Of a stretch of DNA of 64,000 bases, positions 18,401 to 25,638 are shown in pieces. The notes under the pieces were generated by a model, which made no database searches, was not told the origin of the DNA, and was given only the letters and a program-made list of their open reading frames with translations. Positions within the stretch are counted from its first letter, which is position 1. Every line of letters begins with the position of its first letter. Source of the stretch: Treponema sp. (GTDB lineage Bacteria > Spirochaetota > Spirochaetia > Treponematales > Treponemataceae); assembly GCA_017940255.1 (NCBI GenBank), contig JAGAZB010000012.1, positions 1 through 64,000 on the forward strand. The letters are read 5' to 3'. A program made the position numbers and the translations under genes.

Positions 18401-19306
18401 ATGTTATTAGAAGAATTATACAATAATAATCTTGGTAAAGTCTTTATCTACTTAAAAAATAAAGAATGTGAACATTATATACCAATGAATTTTCATGATT
18501 ATTCAAACATTGCTCTCGGTGCAATTTTATCAGACTTAATTATGTTTGAAAACGCAAATAATATTTCTTCACTTGGAACTCACTCTGTTGAAGCTTCTTG
18601 CTTTTGTTTTTTGGCAATAGAGTCATTTGTAAACACTATTTTAAAATTTCTTTGTATTGATAATAATGATGATTTTTCGAAGTATAAGAAAAAACAATTA
18701 AATCAAAGAATCGTATTAATCAACAAGTTTCTTGGATTAGATCATTATCTATTTTCTAAGACTTTTCCACAATCAAAATTACAAGAATTTGAAGAATTCA
18801 GAAATGAAATATTTCATGATAGATTATTTGAAAATGAAATAAAATTTAATAAAACTCTTTTTTCTCAAAGACCAAATTTTCCAAATTTGATTTCTGAATT
18901 TCAGGCATTGATAATTGTTATTGATTTTTTTAATTTTTATCGAACTTGTATTGATGGAGTTGATTTAATGCCTAATATTTTAGTACATAAAGGAGAATCT
19001 TTCTTTTTTGATAAATTGGATAACTATTATAACTGTATTTTAAAACCATCTTTCGAATTTTCATTGGAAAAACATAAATTATCAACTAACCTTTCATTAG
19101 TATTATTAGAAACAAAAAATGAAATTTGCTATCATCCAAAACAATTTAGTATAATGCCAATAATAAAGGCTGTAAATGATATGTCGATTGATATAGAATT
19201 TGATAATAAGAAAACGAATTATACAGCACAATTATATTATAACTACGGAAAAAGAAAAAAACTTGCAGAAAAAGAGTTTGGGGTACCTTGTTATATAAAA
19301 AAATAG
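18401..19306 (+). CDS. HEPN-like protein encoded directly upstream of AbiH
   Basis: 301 residues, no named family recognised. A helical N-terminal region (VEASCFCFLAIESFVNTILKFL) leads into EFEEFRNEIFHDRLFENE. R134-NEIF-H139 fits the R-x4-H motif of HEPN RNases and RNA-binding domains, at the end of a long helix. The C-terminal 120 residues are beta-rich and unassigned. The stop lies 21 bases before the AbiH start, so the two are probably co-transcribed. A toxin or effector RNase role is inferred from the motif and the context. The motif could also be an inactive HEPN-like fold. Confidence 0.5.
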   Translation: MLLEELYNNNLGKVFIYLKNKECEHYIPMNFHDYSNIALGAILSDLIMFENANNISSLGTHSVEASCFCFLAIESFVNTILKFLCIDNNDDFSKYKKKQLNQRIVLINKFLGLDHYLFSKTFPQSKLQEFEEFRNEIFHDRLFENEIKFNKTLFSQRPNFPNLISEFQALIIVIDFFNFYRTCIDGVDLMPNILVHKGESFFFDKLDNYYNCILKPSFEFSLEKHKLSTNLSLVLLETKNEICYHPKQFSIMPIIKAVNDMSIDIEFDNKKTNYTAQLYYNYGKRKKLAEKEFGVPCYIKK

Positions 19307-19327
19307 CCTTTGATTGGATAATACAAA

Positions 19328-20692
19328 ATGCACAAAAAGTACAAAAATCTAATCATAATAGGAAACGGATTTGACCGATGGCAAGGTTTGCCGACATCCT
19401 ATGGTAATTTCATTGATTATTATAATTTGCACATAGAACAAATATTAAAGAAACTTCATGTTAAGAAACTGAAAATAAAGAATCCTGATGGTAAAAAGCA
19501 GAAGATAAACCCTGTTGATTTAATATACAGCAATCCTATTAATCCAAAGCCGCTGGAAGATGAATTCTTTTGGAATTTTGAACAGTCTGTTGCTCTCCTA
19601 GATGATCATTTGATAAATTTATCTTTTGGAAAATCAAATAGAGGATTGAGGAAGTTAAGACGAACTGTTCAGCAGGCTCAGAAAATCTTAAGAACTGCTT
19701 TTTCAGACTGGATTCATTCTATAGTTGTCCCAGATAATCCGACAGGAGCAAAATTTTCGAATGATTGTTATTTTATCAATTTTAATTATACAGATACTCT
19801 AGAAAAATTTTTTGGAGTAAATCCTTTATCCATCAATCATATTCATGGTTATGCAGATGATTCTGAATCAATAATTGTTGGGCATGCAACACACCCTGAA
19901 TATCCGTTTGTAGAACTTCTTGAACAGAAATTTATCAAACCTAAAAGTCAGCGATTAAAAGGCTTGTATTATGTTGAATCTGCTTTATATGAAACTGATA
20001 AACATATTCAAGATAATATTGATGATATGTGTGAGTTCATGGTTCTTGATGGTGTAGATATTGAGCAGATAGAAAATATCTATGTTCTGGGACATTCATT
20101 TGGAGAACAGGATTTTGAATATTTCGATTTTCTGGAAAAAGTTACAAAAGTGGGTTGTAATTACAATGAATTATCTGCCTTGTGGAAGGTGCATCATATC
20201 GGTTTAGAAGAACTAACTGAAGAATCCATTTTTGAAGATATTAGATTAAATCTTCTGTATGCACAACATCATAGAGAACGTGAATTGGGAAAAAAAGATG
20301 ATTTATTTCCGGAATATACTTTGATAGAAAAAATCTTAGACATAGACAAGGTGAATGTTTATACAGAAGAAATTGCAAATAAAGCGGCAGAGGCTGTTAA
20401 AAAGCGTTTTATTTTTGAACAGGCATTAAGAACTAAACATGTTCTGGAAGAAATTTGCATTTTGAAACACATTGAAGAAATTCCTGAAAGTGCAGAGTGT
20501 GCTTCTGTATTTAAATTGGCAGATTATATTGATGGTAGACACGAAAAAAGAAAAATCAACGCAAAATGGCACATCTCCTATTTTAATGATGAAGACAAAA
20601 TAAGAATAGCAAATGTTATGCACCGAATCGGTTGTACAGATTATGAACTGATTCACGGTATTGATGAGTGTATAAAAAAAGTGCTGAGGTGA
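19328..20692 (+). CDS. AbiH family abortive-infection protein
   Basis: 454 residues. NLIIIGNGFDRWQGLPTSYG at the N-terminus (GNGFD at 12-16) is the AbiH hallmark. It is followed by the FWNFEQS region, SNDCYFINFNYTDTLEKFF, NHIHGYADDSESIIVGH and IENIYVLGHSFGEQDFEYF. AbiH was first described as a lactococcal phage abortive-infection factor; the mechanism is not established. The fold at the N-terminus looks Rossmann-like. The stop codon abuts an istA fragment at 20694, so the gene may have been joined to, or placed beside, an IS21 copy without losing its end. It is likely to be translated together with the upstream HEPN-like gene. Confidence 0.88.
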   Translation: MHKKYKNLIIIGNGFDRWQGLPTSYGNFIDYYNLHIEQILKKLHVKKLKIKNPDGKKQKINPVDLIYSNPINPKPLEDEFFWNFEQSVALLDDHLINLSFGKSNRGLRKLRRTVQQAQKILRTAFSDWIHSIVVPDNPTGAKFSNDCYFINFNYTDTLEKFFGVNPLSINHIHGYADDSESIIVGHATHPEYPFVELLEQKFIKPKSQRLKGLYYVESALYETDKHIQDNIDDMCEFMVLDGVDIEQIENIYVLGHSFGEQDFEYFDFLEKVTKVGCNYNELSALWKVHHIGLEELTEESIFEDIRLNLLYAQHHRERELGKKDDLFPEYTLIEKILDIDKVNVYTEEIANKAAEAVKKRFIFEQALRTKHVLEEICILKHIEEIPESAECASVFKLADYIDGRHEKRKINAKWHISYFNDEDKIRIANVMHRIGCTDYELIHGIDECIKKVLR

Positions 20693-20693
20693 T

Positions 20694-21029
20694 ATAATTC
20701 TTTACGTTACTTATGCCGCCTTTGTAGCCGACATCTTTCACTTGTTCAAAGCATACTTCTAAATTTGTGCCGTTCTGTCTCAGAAGGTTGTCGATTAATC
20801 CTGTGTAACCTGATAAAACTGTTACGGAATGTTTCTTTTCTGCTGAACCGTGAGGGACTTCCTTGAAATCATGTTTTTTGAGTCTTCGTAATCTGGTTCG
20901 TGTGATTCCGGTAAGTCTTTCAAGTTCTGCGAGATTCACATCTGCAGTTTTGAAATTTTTGCCCTGTCTGCTCTTCAACAGATCCAGTGCCTGTGTTAAA
21001 CTTAATTGTTGTCCATTGTCATTTTTCAT
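20694..21029 (-). pseudogene. istA: IS21-family istA, N-terminal fragment
   Basis: About 112 residues homologous to the transposase start. They show a helix-turn-helix region (VNLAELERLTGITRTRLRRLKK) followed by LSGYTGLIDNLLRQNGTNLEVCF and VGYKGGISNVKNYI, as in the IstA N-terminal DNA-binding part. The DDE catalytic domain is absent. Reading continues past the junction only through antisense AbiH codons. The fragment is on the strand opposite to the istB remnant at 16373-16999, so the two do not come from one intact element in its original arrangement. Confidence 0.75.
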
Positions 21030-21135
21030 AGCTCCATTTCGAGTATTTCTATGAATTATGGCAATGTTTTTTTTATTTGTCTGAAATTGGCGATTTTCGC
21101 TTGGTCCAAATGGTTGTTTTCACCCGGCGCTAACA
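21030..21135 (-). mobile_element. IS21-type left terminal region
   Basis: On the minus strand the region upstream of istA starts with TGTTAGCGCCGGGTGAAAAC at 21135. This resembles the TGT-starting ends of IS21-family elements with their GGTGAAAA-type sub-repeats. The end coordinate is the best visual match. The matching right end was not found. Confidence 0.5.
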
Positions 21136-21222
21136 ATACATCCTTTTAGAACTTTTGTTTTATTTGAAAAAGGAAGCATATTATACCTCACAATTTTCTG
21201 GTCCAAAACAAATGATTTTACC

Positions 21223-21251
21223 TTGACTTTTCATACCTAATGCCTTAAATT
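21223..21251 (+). promoter_or_regulatory. Sigma-70-type promoter of the small two-gene unit
   Basis: TTGACT at 21223-21228 and TAAATT at 21246-21251 with a 17-base spacer, 21 bases before the ATG at 21272. The same hexamer pair with the same spacing precedes the DUF308 gene. Confidence 0.55.
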
Positions 21252-21271
21252 CTGATTTATTGGAGGCTCTT

Positions 21272-21735
21272 ATGATATATTTTCAAATACCGTATGAAAT
21301 TCAAACTGTTGTAAAAAAAGAGTCTTCTCTTACAGGCAAATCAATCAGGCAGATTATACTCGAAAAACTTCGTGGCGAAACTGTTGATAAGGTTTTCTCT
21401 CCTGAATTAAAGGAAAATCTGAAAAAGCTTGATGAGATAAGTTCCTTGAAAAAAAACTGGAACGGTAATCAAGCAAAAGCTATTAGAAAAAAAATTATAA
21501 AAGATCAAAAGTTTTAGTTATTGATTTAGATAAACAACCGCAAATTTTTCCTACAGCAAATGAGTCTATTCAGATTGAATATGACGGGATTAATAATTCC
21601 TATCTTGAATTTCAGATCACTAAAAAAAATGTCATATCATACTACATGGTAGATAAAAAGGGAACTGAAAAAACTGGAAATGTTAATTTTTCATCATCCG
21701 CTGTAAATAAAATTGTAGGTGAGTTTTATGGATAA
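21272..21735 (+). pseudogene. Small conserved protein gene interrupted by a frameshift
   Basis: Starts at the ATG at 21272 (GGAGG at 21262-21266). The first frame gives MIYFQIPYEIQTVVKKESSL through SSLKKNWNGNQAKAIRKK and stops at 21517. A second frame, one base back, continues as KVLVIDLDKQPQIFPTANES to EFYG and TAA at 21733-21735, overlapping the next gene's ATG by 8 bases. Together they make about 154 residues. The shift lies in A-rich runs between 21486 and 21512; an AGAAAAAAAATT stretch there also offers an A-AAA-AAA slippery heptamer. A one-base deletion is the simplest reading, programmed frameshifting the alternative. The N-terminal part resembles a ribbon-helix-helix-like antitoxin start, which is a weak inference. 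Confidence 0.6.
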
Positions 21736-22111
21736 TTCATTTTCTGATACTGAAGTTTTGTACAGGGCTGTATATCCTCCAGAAATGAATCGTATGTTTT
21801 GGAAAGATGAAAATCATGTTTCTTCAGCTGCATTTTTAGATAAGAAAGGTCTTTCTGTAGAGCGTGGTAATTTCAGAGCAGAAGAAACTGTTGTGGCAGA
21901 TATGAAAAAGTTTTTTATAGGAAGAATAGTTTCTCTATCTGTAAAGTTATGTCGTGAAGTTAAAGCCATTGTTCTTTATAAGCCAACAAAGCGGAGCATT
22001 TATCACACCGAAATACATGGTGATGAAAAAGCTCCGCTTCTTTCTCCTTCACAAAGACGTTTTCTAGCTTTGAATTGTAAAATTCTAAATTTATCATTAT
22101 CAAATAATTAA
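21728..22111 (+). CDS. Hypothetical protein, second gene of the small two-gene unit
   Basis: 127 residues from the ATG at 21728, which lies within the stop region of the preceding gene. An in-frame GTG at 21719 is the less likely start. VLYRAVYPPEMNRMFWKDE, VSSAAFLDKKGLSVERG and SIYHTEIHGDEKAPLLS are well-conserved-looking blocks. The family is not named here. The 8-base overlap with the frameshifted gene indicates a translationally coupled pair, in the style of toxin-antitoxin or other two-component small modules, but no catalytic motif was identified. Confidence 0.6.
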   Translation: MDNSFSDTEVLYRAVYPPEMNRMFWKDENHVSSAAFLDKKGLSVERGNFRAEETVVADMKKFFIGRIVSLSVKLCREVKAIVLYKPTKRSIYHTEIHGDEKAPLLSPSQRRFLALNCKILNLSLSNN

Positions 22112-22126
22112 TGATAGTTTAAAACC

Positions 22127-23020
22127 TTACTCCACCCAAATATTCTGCTCGCAAGCAAACTCTTTTCCTGGCGTCACTTCGTTCATACCGATTTTGTTTT
22201 CCCAGATGTGGTCGCTGTTTTCGGAATCGGTGACTCCGTGCCATGGCTCAAGACAGACAAACTGAGGTTCGCCTTTTGTGTTCTGCCAGAGCATACAATA
22301 TGGGAAGCCCTTGGTCTGGATTTTGATGATTGAGCCATCATGGAGGTTTCTTAATCCCACCCAATTAGATGTGATATTTGTAAAGAGGTGGCCGTTTCCA
22401 AAGCCTGCGCTTGTAACTGGAACTATGCCGGCCTCTTTTTCTCCGTAAGGCTTTGTTACAGGCGCTTTTTTGTCTTTATCTGATACAAGAAAGCAGTCCG
22501 GGGTGCAGCATACGGCTGTCAGCGCTTCCTTTTTTTCAAACTCCACTACAAAATCTTCTGCCTTATTTCCATTCAGACTGAATGCTGCATGAGTTCCTAA
22601 TCCAAACTTAAATGCTTTCTTGTCTGTATTTTTTACTGTGATTTTCCAGTCGATTCCTTTTTCTGTAAGCTTGTATTCTGTTTTTAGGCAGAAAGAGTAG
22701 GGGAATCTGTATAAAGTTTCTTCGCTCTGTGTAAGCTCAAAAGTTGCGCTATCCTCATTTTGAAAAGTGCATTTCCATTCCAAATCTCGGGCAAAACCGT
22801 GGTTTCGCGTATATTCACACTTTTTCCCGTCAATCATAAAATATTCGCCCCAGCACCTTGCCACAAAAGGAAACAAAATTGGAGCATGATTTCCCCACAC
22901 ATTTTTATCACCCTGCCAGATGATGTCTTTTCCGTCACTCTTGCGAATCAGACTCTGCAGCTCGGCTCCTTTTGTTGATATTTCTGTTGTAAAATTATCA
23001 TTTTCAAGTTTTATAATCAT
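22127..23020 (-). CDS. Aldose 1-epimerase family protein (LacX-like)
   Basis: 297 residues. The N-terminus, ISTKGAELQSLI, GKDIIWQGD and VWGNHAPILFPFVARCW, is typical of the LacX-like subgroup of aldose 1-epimerases. Later YTRNHGFARDLEW, FGLGTHAAFSLNG and CLEPWHGVTDSE supply the catalytic-type His and Glu positions of the galactose mutarotase fold. It is probably a cytoplasmic enzyme that interconverts sugar anomers; the exact substrate is unknown. A GAGG site precedes the ATG. It is transcribed towards the accessory pair at 21728-22111, with only 15 bases between the stops. Confidence 0.87.
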   Translation of the reverse strand: MIIKLENDNFTTEISTKGAELQSLIRKSDGKDIIWQGDKNVWGNHAPILFPFVARCWGEYFMIDGKKCEYTRNHGFARDLEWKCTFQNEDSATFELTQSEETLYRFPYSFCLKTEYKLTEKGIDWKITVKNTDKKAFKFGLGTHAAFSLNGNKAEDFVVEFEKKEALTAVCCTPDCFLVSDKDKKAPVTKPYGEKEAGIVPVTSAGFGNGHLFTNITSNWVGLRNLHDGSIIKIQTKGFPYCMLWQNTKGEPQFVCLEPWHGVTDSENSDHIWENKIGMNEVTPGKEFACEQNIWVE

Positions 23021-23115
23021 TTTATTCCTCGTTCACTTTGATGTCGTTATGGGTATTATACTGAAAATAGATGATTTAGGAAATTTAAATGTGAATTTCT
23101 GAGCAATCTTTGTTA

Positions 23116-23150
23116 AATAAAAAAAAACTCGCCAAATTGACGAGTTTTAA
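23116..23150 (-). terminator. Hairpin terminator, mostly for minus-strand transcripts
   Basis: AAAACTCG (23123-23130) pairs with CGAGTTTT (23140-23147). The A-run on its left becomes a T-run on the minus strand. It follows a 20-base copy of the tRNA-Arg 3' end, as if it once terminated another tRNA. Confidence 0.6.
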
Positions 23151-23151
23151 T

Positions 23152-23311
23152 CTTTGAGACTGACACGATTCGCTGCGACGGTCGCCAACGTCCTGTCGGC
23201 TCCCTCTGCGGCGCCTGCGTTCGCTAAATTGCCATCCATGGCAATTTACTCAAAAAATTGCTCCGCACTGCTCGCAATTTTTTGAGCCGCTCACTTCGGT
23301 TCGAATCGTGT
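23152..23311. repeat. Palindromic element built on tRNA 3'-end sequence
   Basis: The left edge (23152-23171) repeats exactly the last bases of the tRNA-Arg gene and its trailer, seen again at 23374-23393. ACACGATTCG at 23162-23171 is inverted as CGAATCGTGT at 23302-23311. Inside lie two more hairpins: AAATTGCCA/TGGCAATTT (23226-23247) and a perfect 13-base stem CTCAAAAAATTGC/GCAATTTTTTGAG (23249-23286). The interior is GC-rich and non-coding. It may be a MITE- or REP-like element that inserted in, or grew from, a duplicated tRNA end. Confidence 0.6.
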
Positions 23312-23340
23312 TGCTAAAAATCATAGTATCACTGTTAAAC

Positions 23341-23370
23341 AAAAAAGACTTGTCGTTTCTGACAAGTCTT
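23341..23370 (-). terminator. Rho-independent terminator of the tRNA operon
   Basis: GACTTGTC (23347-23354) pairs perfectly with GACAAGTC (23361-23368). On the minus strand the stem is followed by TTTTTT (23341-23346), just downstream of tRNA-Arg. Confidence 0.85.
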
Positions 23371-23375
23371 TAGTT

Positions 23376-23450
23376 TGAGACTGACACGATTCGAACGTGC
23401 GACCCCCACCTCCGCAGGGTGGTGCTCTAATCCAGCTGAGCTACAATCTC
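23376..23450 (-). tRNA. tRNA-Arg, anticodon GCG
   Basis: The minus strand folds as a cloverleaf: acceptor GAGATTG/CAGTCTC, D-stem GCTC/GAGC, anticodon stem CCACC/GGTGG with loop CTGCGGA, and T-arm GCACG-TTCGAAT-CGTGT. The discriminator is A, and no CCA is encoded. Loop positions 34-36 are GCG, which reads CGC and CGU. Most bacteria use an A34 (inosine) tRNA-Arg for these codons, so the G34 is notable. Confidence 0.92.
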
Positions 23451-23480
23451 ATTCAAATGTGTGCAGTAGAACTGCTTTCT

Positions 23481-23565
23481 CGGAAGCGACAGGAGTTGAA
23501 CCTGCCCACCCCTTACGGAAGTGACGGATTAGCAATCCGTTGTATTACCGCTCTACCACGCTTCC
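23481..23565 (-). tRNA. tRNA-Ser, anticodon GCU
   Basis: Acceptor GGAAGCG/CGCTTCC with discriminator G, anticodon stem ACGGA/TCCGT with loop TTGCTAA (anticodon GCT), and a long class II variable arm (CACTTCC...). It reads AGC/AGU. It lies between two other tRNAs in the same transcript. CCA is not encoded. Confidence 0.95.
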
Positions 23566-23572
23566 ATTTATT

Positions 23573-23658
23573 CGGAGCGAGAGGGATTCGAACCCCCGGA
23601 CCCGTGAAGATCAACGGTTTTCAAGACCGCCCCAGTACGACCGCTTTGGTATCGCTCC
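23573..23658 (-). tRNA. tRNA-Ser, anticodon UGA
   Basis: Acceptor GGAGCGA/TCGCTCC with discriminator G, anticodon loop CTTGAAA (anticodon TGA), long variable arm GATCTTCACGGGTC, and T-arm GGGGG-TTCGAAT-CCCTC. It reads UCA and other UCN codons. It is the first gene of the tRNA operon, only 7 bases before tRNA-Ser(GCU). Confidence 0.95.
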
Positions 23659-23671
23659 AATAAGTAAAGTT

Positions 23672-23700
23672 ACTCTATAGGTTTTTACGATTTGTGTCAA
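23672..23700 (-). promoter_or_regulatory. Promoter of the tRNA operon
   Basis: On the minus strand, TTGACA (23695-23700) and TAGAGT (23672-23677) are separated by 17 bases, 13 bases before the first tRNA. No Fis-like or stringent discriminator site was judged. Confidence 0.7.
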
Positions 23701-23762
23701 TAGACAAATCAAAAAGTTTTAAAAAAGTTTCAATTTTTTTTTCAAATATTCCCCTTGCGGCC

Positions 23763-23791
23763 TTGACTTTATACCTATGCGTTTTTAAATT
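23763..23791 (+). promoter_or_regulatory. Promoter of the DUF308 gene
   Basis: TTGACT (23763-23768) and TAAATT (23786-23791), spacer 17. AGAGG follows at about 23799, just before the ATG at 23810. Confidence 0.6.
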
Positions 23792-23809
23792 AAATATAAG
23801 AGGTTTGTT

Positions 23810-24403
23810 ATGAAAAGATGGTATTTGTACTTAGGTTCTCTGCTTGCTCTTCTTGGGCTTATGATTATTATTTTTCCAGCCTTCTGGATTAAAGTTGTTG
23901 TTATCCTCCTGGGGCTTGGAATGATTGCTTACGGTATTTACAGTCTGAAAGTTACAAAAGCCCTTTATGATGATTCCACTTTCGTAACTACCATTTTAGT
24001 AAAAAGCATAGCAAGTATTGTGATTGGGGCCCTTTCCGTAATTTTTCCACTTGCCTTTAGCGGAACAGTCTGGACTGTGATGATCTGGATTTTGATTATC
24101 TCACTGATTCTTTCTGCAATTGCAGGTTTCTATTCAGCAGCCCTCTTGAAAGATACCGGAATTGACCGAAAAAACTACTTTCTTGAAAATCTCTTTTTGC
24201 TGATTGCGGCTCTTGTCCTCATCCTCATTTCTCCAAAACAGCTTGGCATCGCAATTGTTCGCATTATCGGTGTAGCAGTAATGGTAATCGGTGGCGCCCT
24301 AATCGCCGTAGACCTCACCTCCAAAAAAGACACCCTCACCGTCGACGCCGAAGTAAAGGATGACGACACCTCAGCTTCCGACGCTTCTGAAGATAATGAT
24401 TAG
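23810..24403 (+). CDS. DUF308/HdeD-like membrane protein
   Basis: 197 residues with about six hydrophobic helices arranged as pairs (LLALLGLMIIIFPAFWIKVVVILLGL; SIASIVIGALSVIFPLAF; FLLIAALVLILIS; IIGVAVMVIGGALIAVDL). This paired G-rich pattern with F-P turns is that of DUF308/HdeD proteins. It ends in a charged, Asp/Ser-rich cytoplasmic tail of about 25 residues. It is an inner-membrane protein; HdeD is linked to acid stress in enterobacteria, but no function can be assigned here. It is monocistronic, with its own promoter. Confidence 0.72.
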   Translation: MKRWYLYLGSLLALLGLMIIIFPAFWIKVVVILLGLGMIAYGIYSLKVTKALYDDSTFVTTILVKSIASIVIGALSVIFPLAFSGTVWTVMIWILIISLILSAIAGFYSAALLKDTGIDRKNYFLENLFLLIAALVLILISPKQLGIAIVRIIGVAVMVIGGALIAVDLTSKKDTLTVDAEVKDDDTSASDASEDND

Positions 24404-24488
24404 AAGAAAAGAAAAAGAACATCTTTGTTTCTTAAGTAAAACTATTGCATGGAATTTTTAAGAGATAACTTTTCATATAATTAATACT

Positions 24489-24625
24489 GTATAAATCTAA
24501 TGTGCGCGAGCGTAAGTGGAGCAAAAACAGCATATGAGCGTTCGCGAGCCACAGGCGAGTCGGATACCTCTTACGCTCATCCGCTGTTTTTGAAACACTG
24601 AAGCGGTAGCACATTAGATTTATAC
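24489..24625. repeat. 137-bp nested inverted-repeat element
   Basis: Outer arms GTATAAATCTAATGTGC (24489-24505) and its exact complement (24609-24625), 17 bases each. Inside, AAAAACAGC (24523-24531) pairs with GCTGTTTTT (24583-24591), and ATGAGCG (24534-24540) with CGCTCAT (24574-24580). GAGCGTAAG (24508-24516) has a competing partner, CTTACGCTC (24570-24578). No open frame spans it. It fills much of the 388-base gap between the DUF308 gene and thyX, and looks like a mobile palindrome or a structured RNA. Confidence 0.7.
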
Positions 24626-24725
24626 GGATACGTTTATTTGTAATGTACGTGAACTCTGCTGCAGTTTTGAAACGCCTGACCGGAAGCAGATTATTTTTTG
24701 TGTAGGTTGACTATATTTCTACGAA

Positions 24726-24754
24726 TTGCAAGTTATCGTCTTTTACTGTAATAT
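24726..24754 (+). promoter_or_regulatory. Promoter of thyX
   Basis: TTGCAA (24726-24731) and TAATAT (24749-24754) with a 17-base spacer. An AGAGG ribosome-binding site at about 24781 precedes the ATG at 24792. Confidence 0.6.
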
Positions 24755-24791
24755 AGAAACATTCTAAATATTTCGAAAAAAGAGGTTATAT

Positions 24792-25628
24792 ATGGCTCAT
24801 TGCGTAGTTCCCGCTGCAGAAGAAATCCTGGACAAAGAGTATCCGGTCTTAGATAAAGGTTTTGTTCGCCTTGTAGATTATTTTGGTGGAGACCAGAGAA
24901 TTGTACAGTCTGCCCGAGTTTCTTACGGAGAAGGTACTAAATCAGTTAGCCAGGATGGCGCTCTTATCGATTACCTTTTGCGCCATCAGCATACATCTCC
25001 TTTTGAACAGGTTGTAATGACCTTCCACCTTAAAATGCCAATTTTTGTTGCCCGCCAGTGGGTTCGTCACCGCATGGGCCGCATGAACGAAGTTTCTGGA
25101 CGCTATTCAATTATGAAGGATGAATTCTACGTTCCGGAGGCTGATAAGGTTGCCCCACAGAGTAAGGATAACAAACAGGGACGTTCTACAGAAGCTTTTG
25201 ATAAAGAAACTGCAGATAAAATCATTACTCAGCTGGAAGAAGGTCAGAAGGAAGCTTATGAAAATTACAGCGAGCTTATAGATTCTGGTCTTGCCCGCGA
25301 AATTGCCCGCATTAATCTTCCTCTTTCACTTTACACAGAATTCTACTGGGAAATGGATTTGCACAATCTCTTCCACTTCCTTAAACTCCGTCTGGACTCT
25401 CACGCTCAGTATGAAATCCGCGTCTATGCCGAAGTTATTCTTGAAATGTGCAGGAAGGTTGCACCAATGGCAACAGAGTCTTTTATTAATCACATGAATC
25501 ATGGTGTAAACTTCAGCGGTGAAGAAATGGAAGCTCTTCGCGCCCTTTTGGACGGAAAAGAGTGTCCTCTTGAAGGCAAAAAGAAAGACCGTTTTGAAGA
25601 AAAAATCCGCACTGGGGTACAGCTCTAG
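24792..25628 (+). CDS. thyX: FAD-dependent thymidylate synthase
   Basis: 278 residues. RHRMGRMNEVS within RQWVRHRMGRMNEVSGRY is the ThyX motif RHR-x7-S. HQHTSPFEQVVMTF supplies the upstream FAD/dUMP-binding histidines, and LPLSLYTEFYWEMDLHNLFHFLKLR follows as usual. The enzyme makes dTMP from dUMP with methylene-tetrahydrofolate and reduced flavin in the cytoplasm. The lipoprotein gene follows after 10 bases, so they may be co-transcribed. Confidence 0.96.
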   Translation: MAHCVVPAAEEILDKEYPVLDKGFVRLVDYFGGDQRIVQSARVSYGEGTKSVSQDGALIDYLLRHQHTSPFEQVVMTFHLKMPIFVARQWVRHRMGRMNEVSGRYSIMKDEFYVPEADKVAPQSKDNKQGRSTEAFDKETADKIITQLEEGQKEAYENYSELIDSGLAREIARINLPLSLYTEFYWEMDLHNLFHFLKLRLDSHAQYEIRVYAEVILEMCRKVAPMATESFINHMNHGVNFSGEEMEALRALLDGKECPLEGKKKDRFEEKIRTGVQL

Positions 25629-25638
25629 GTAAAATTTT

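Noticed and set aside
23397..23663. An 88-codon + strand open frame
   Set aside because: It lies wholly over three well-folded minus-strand tRNA genes and their spacers.
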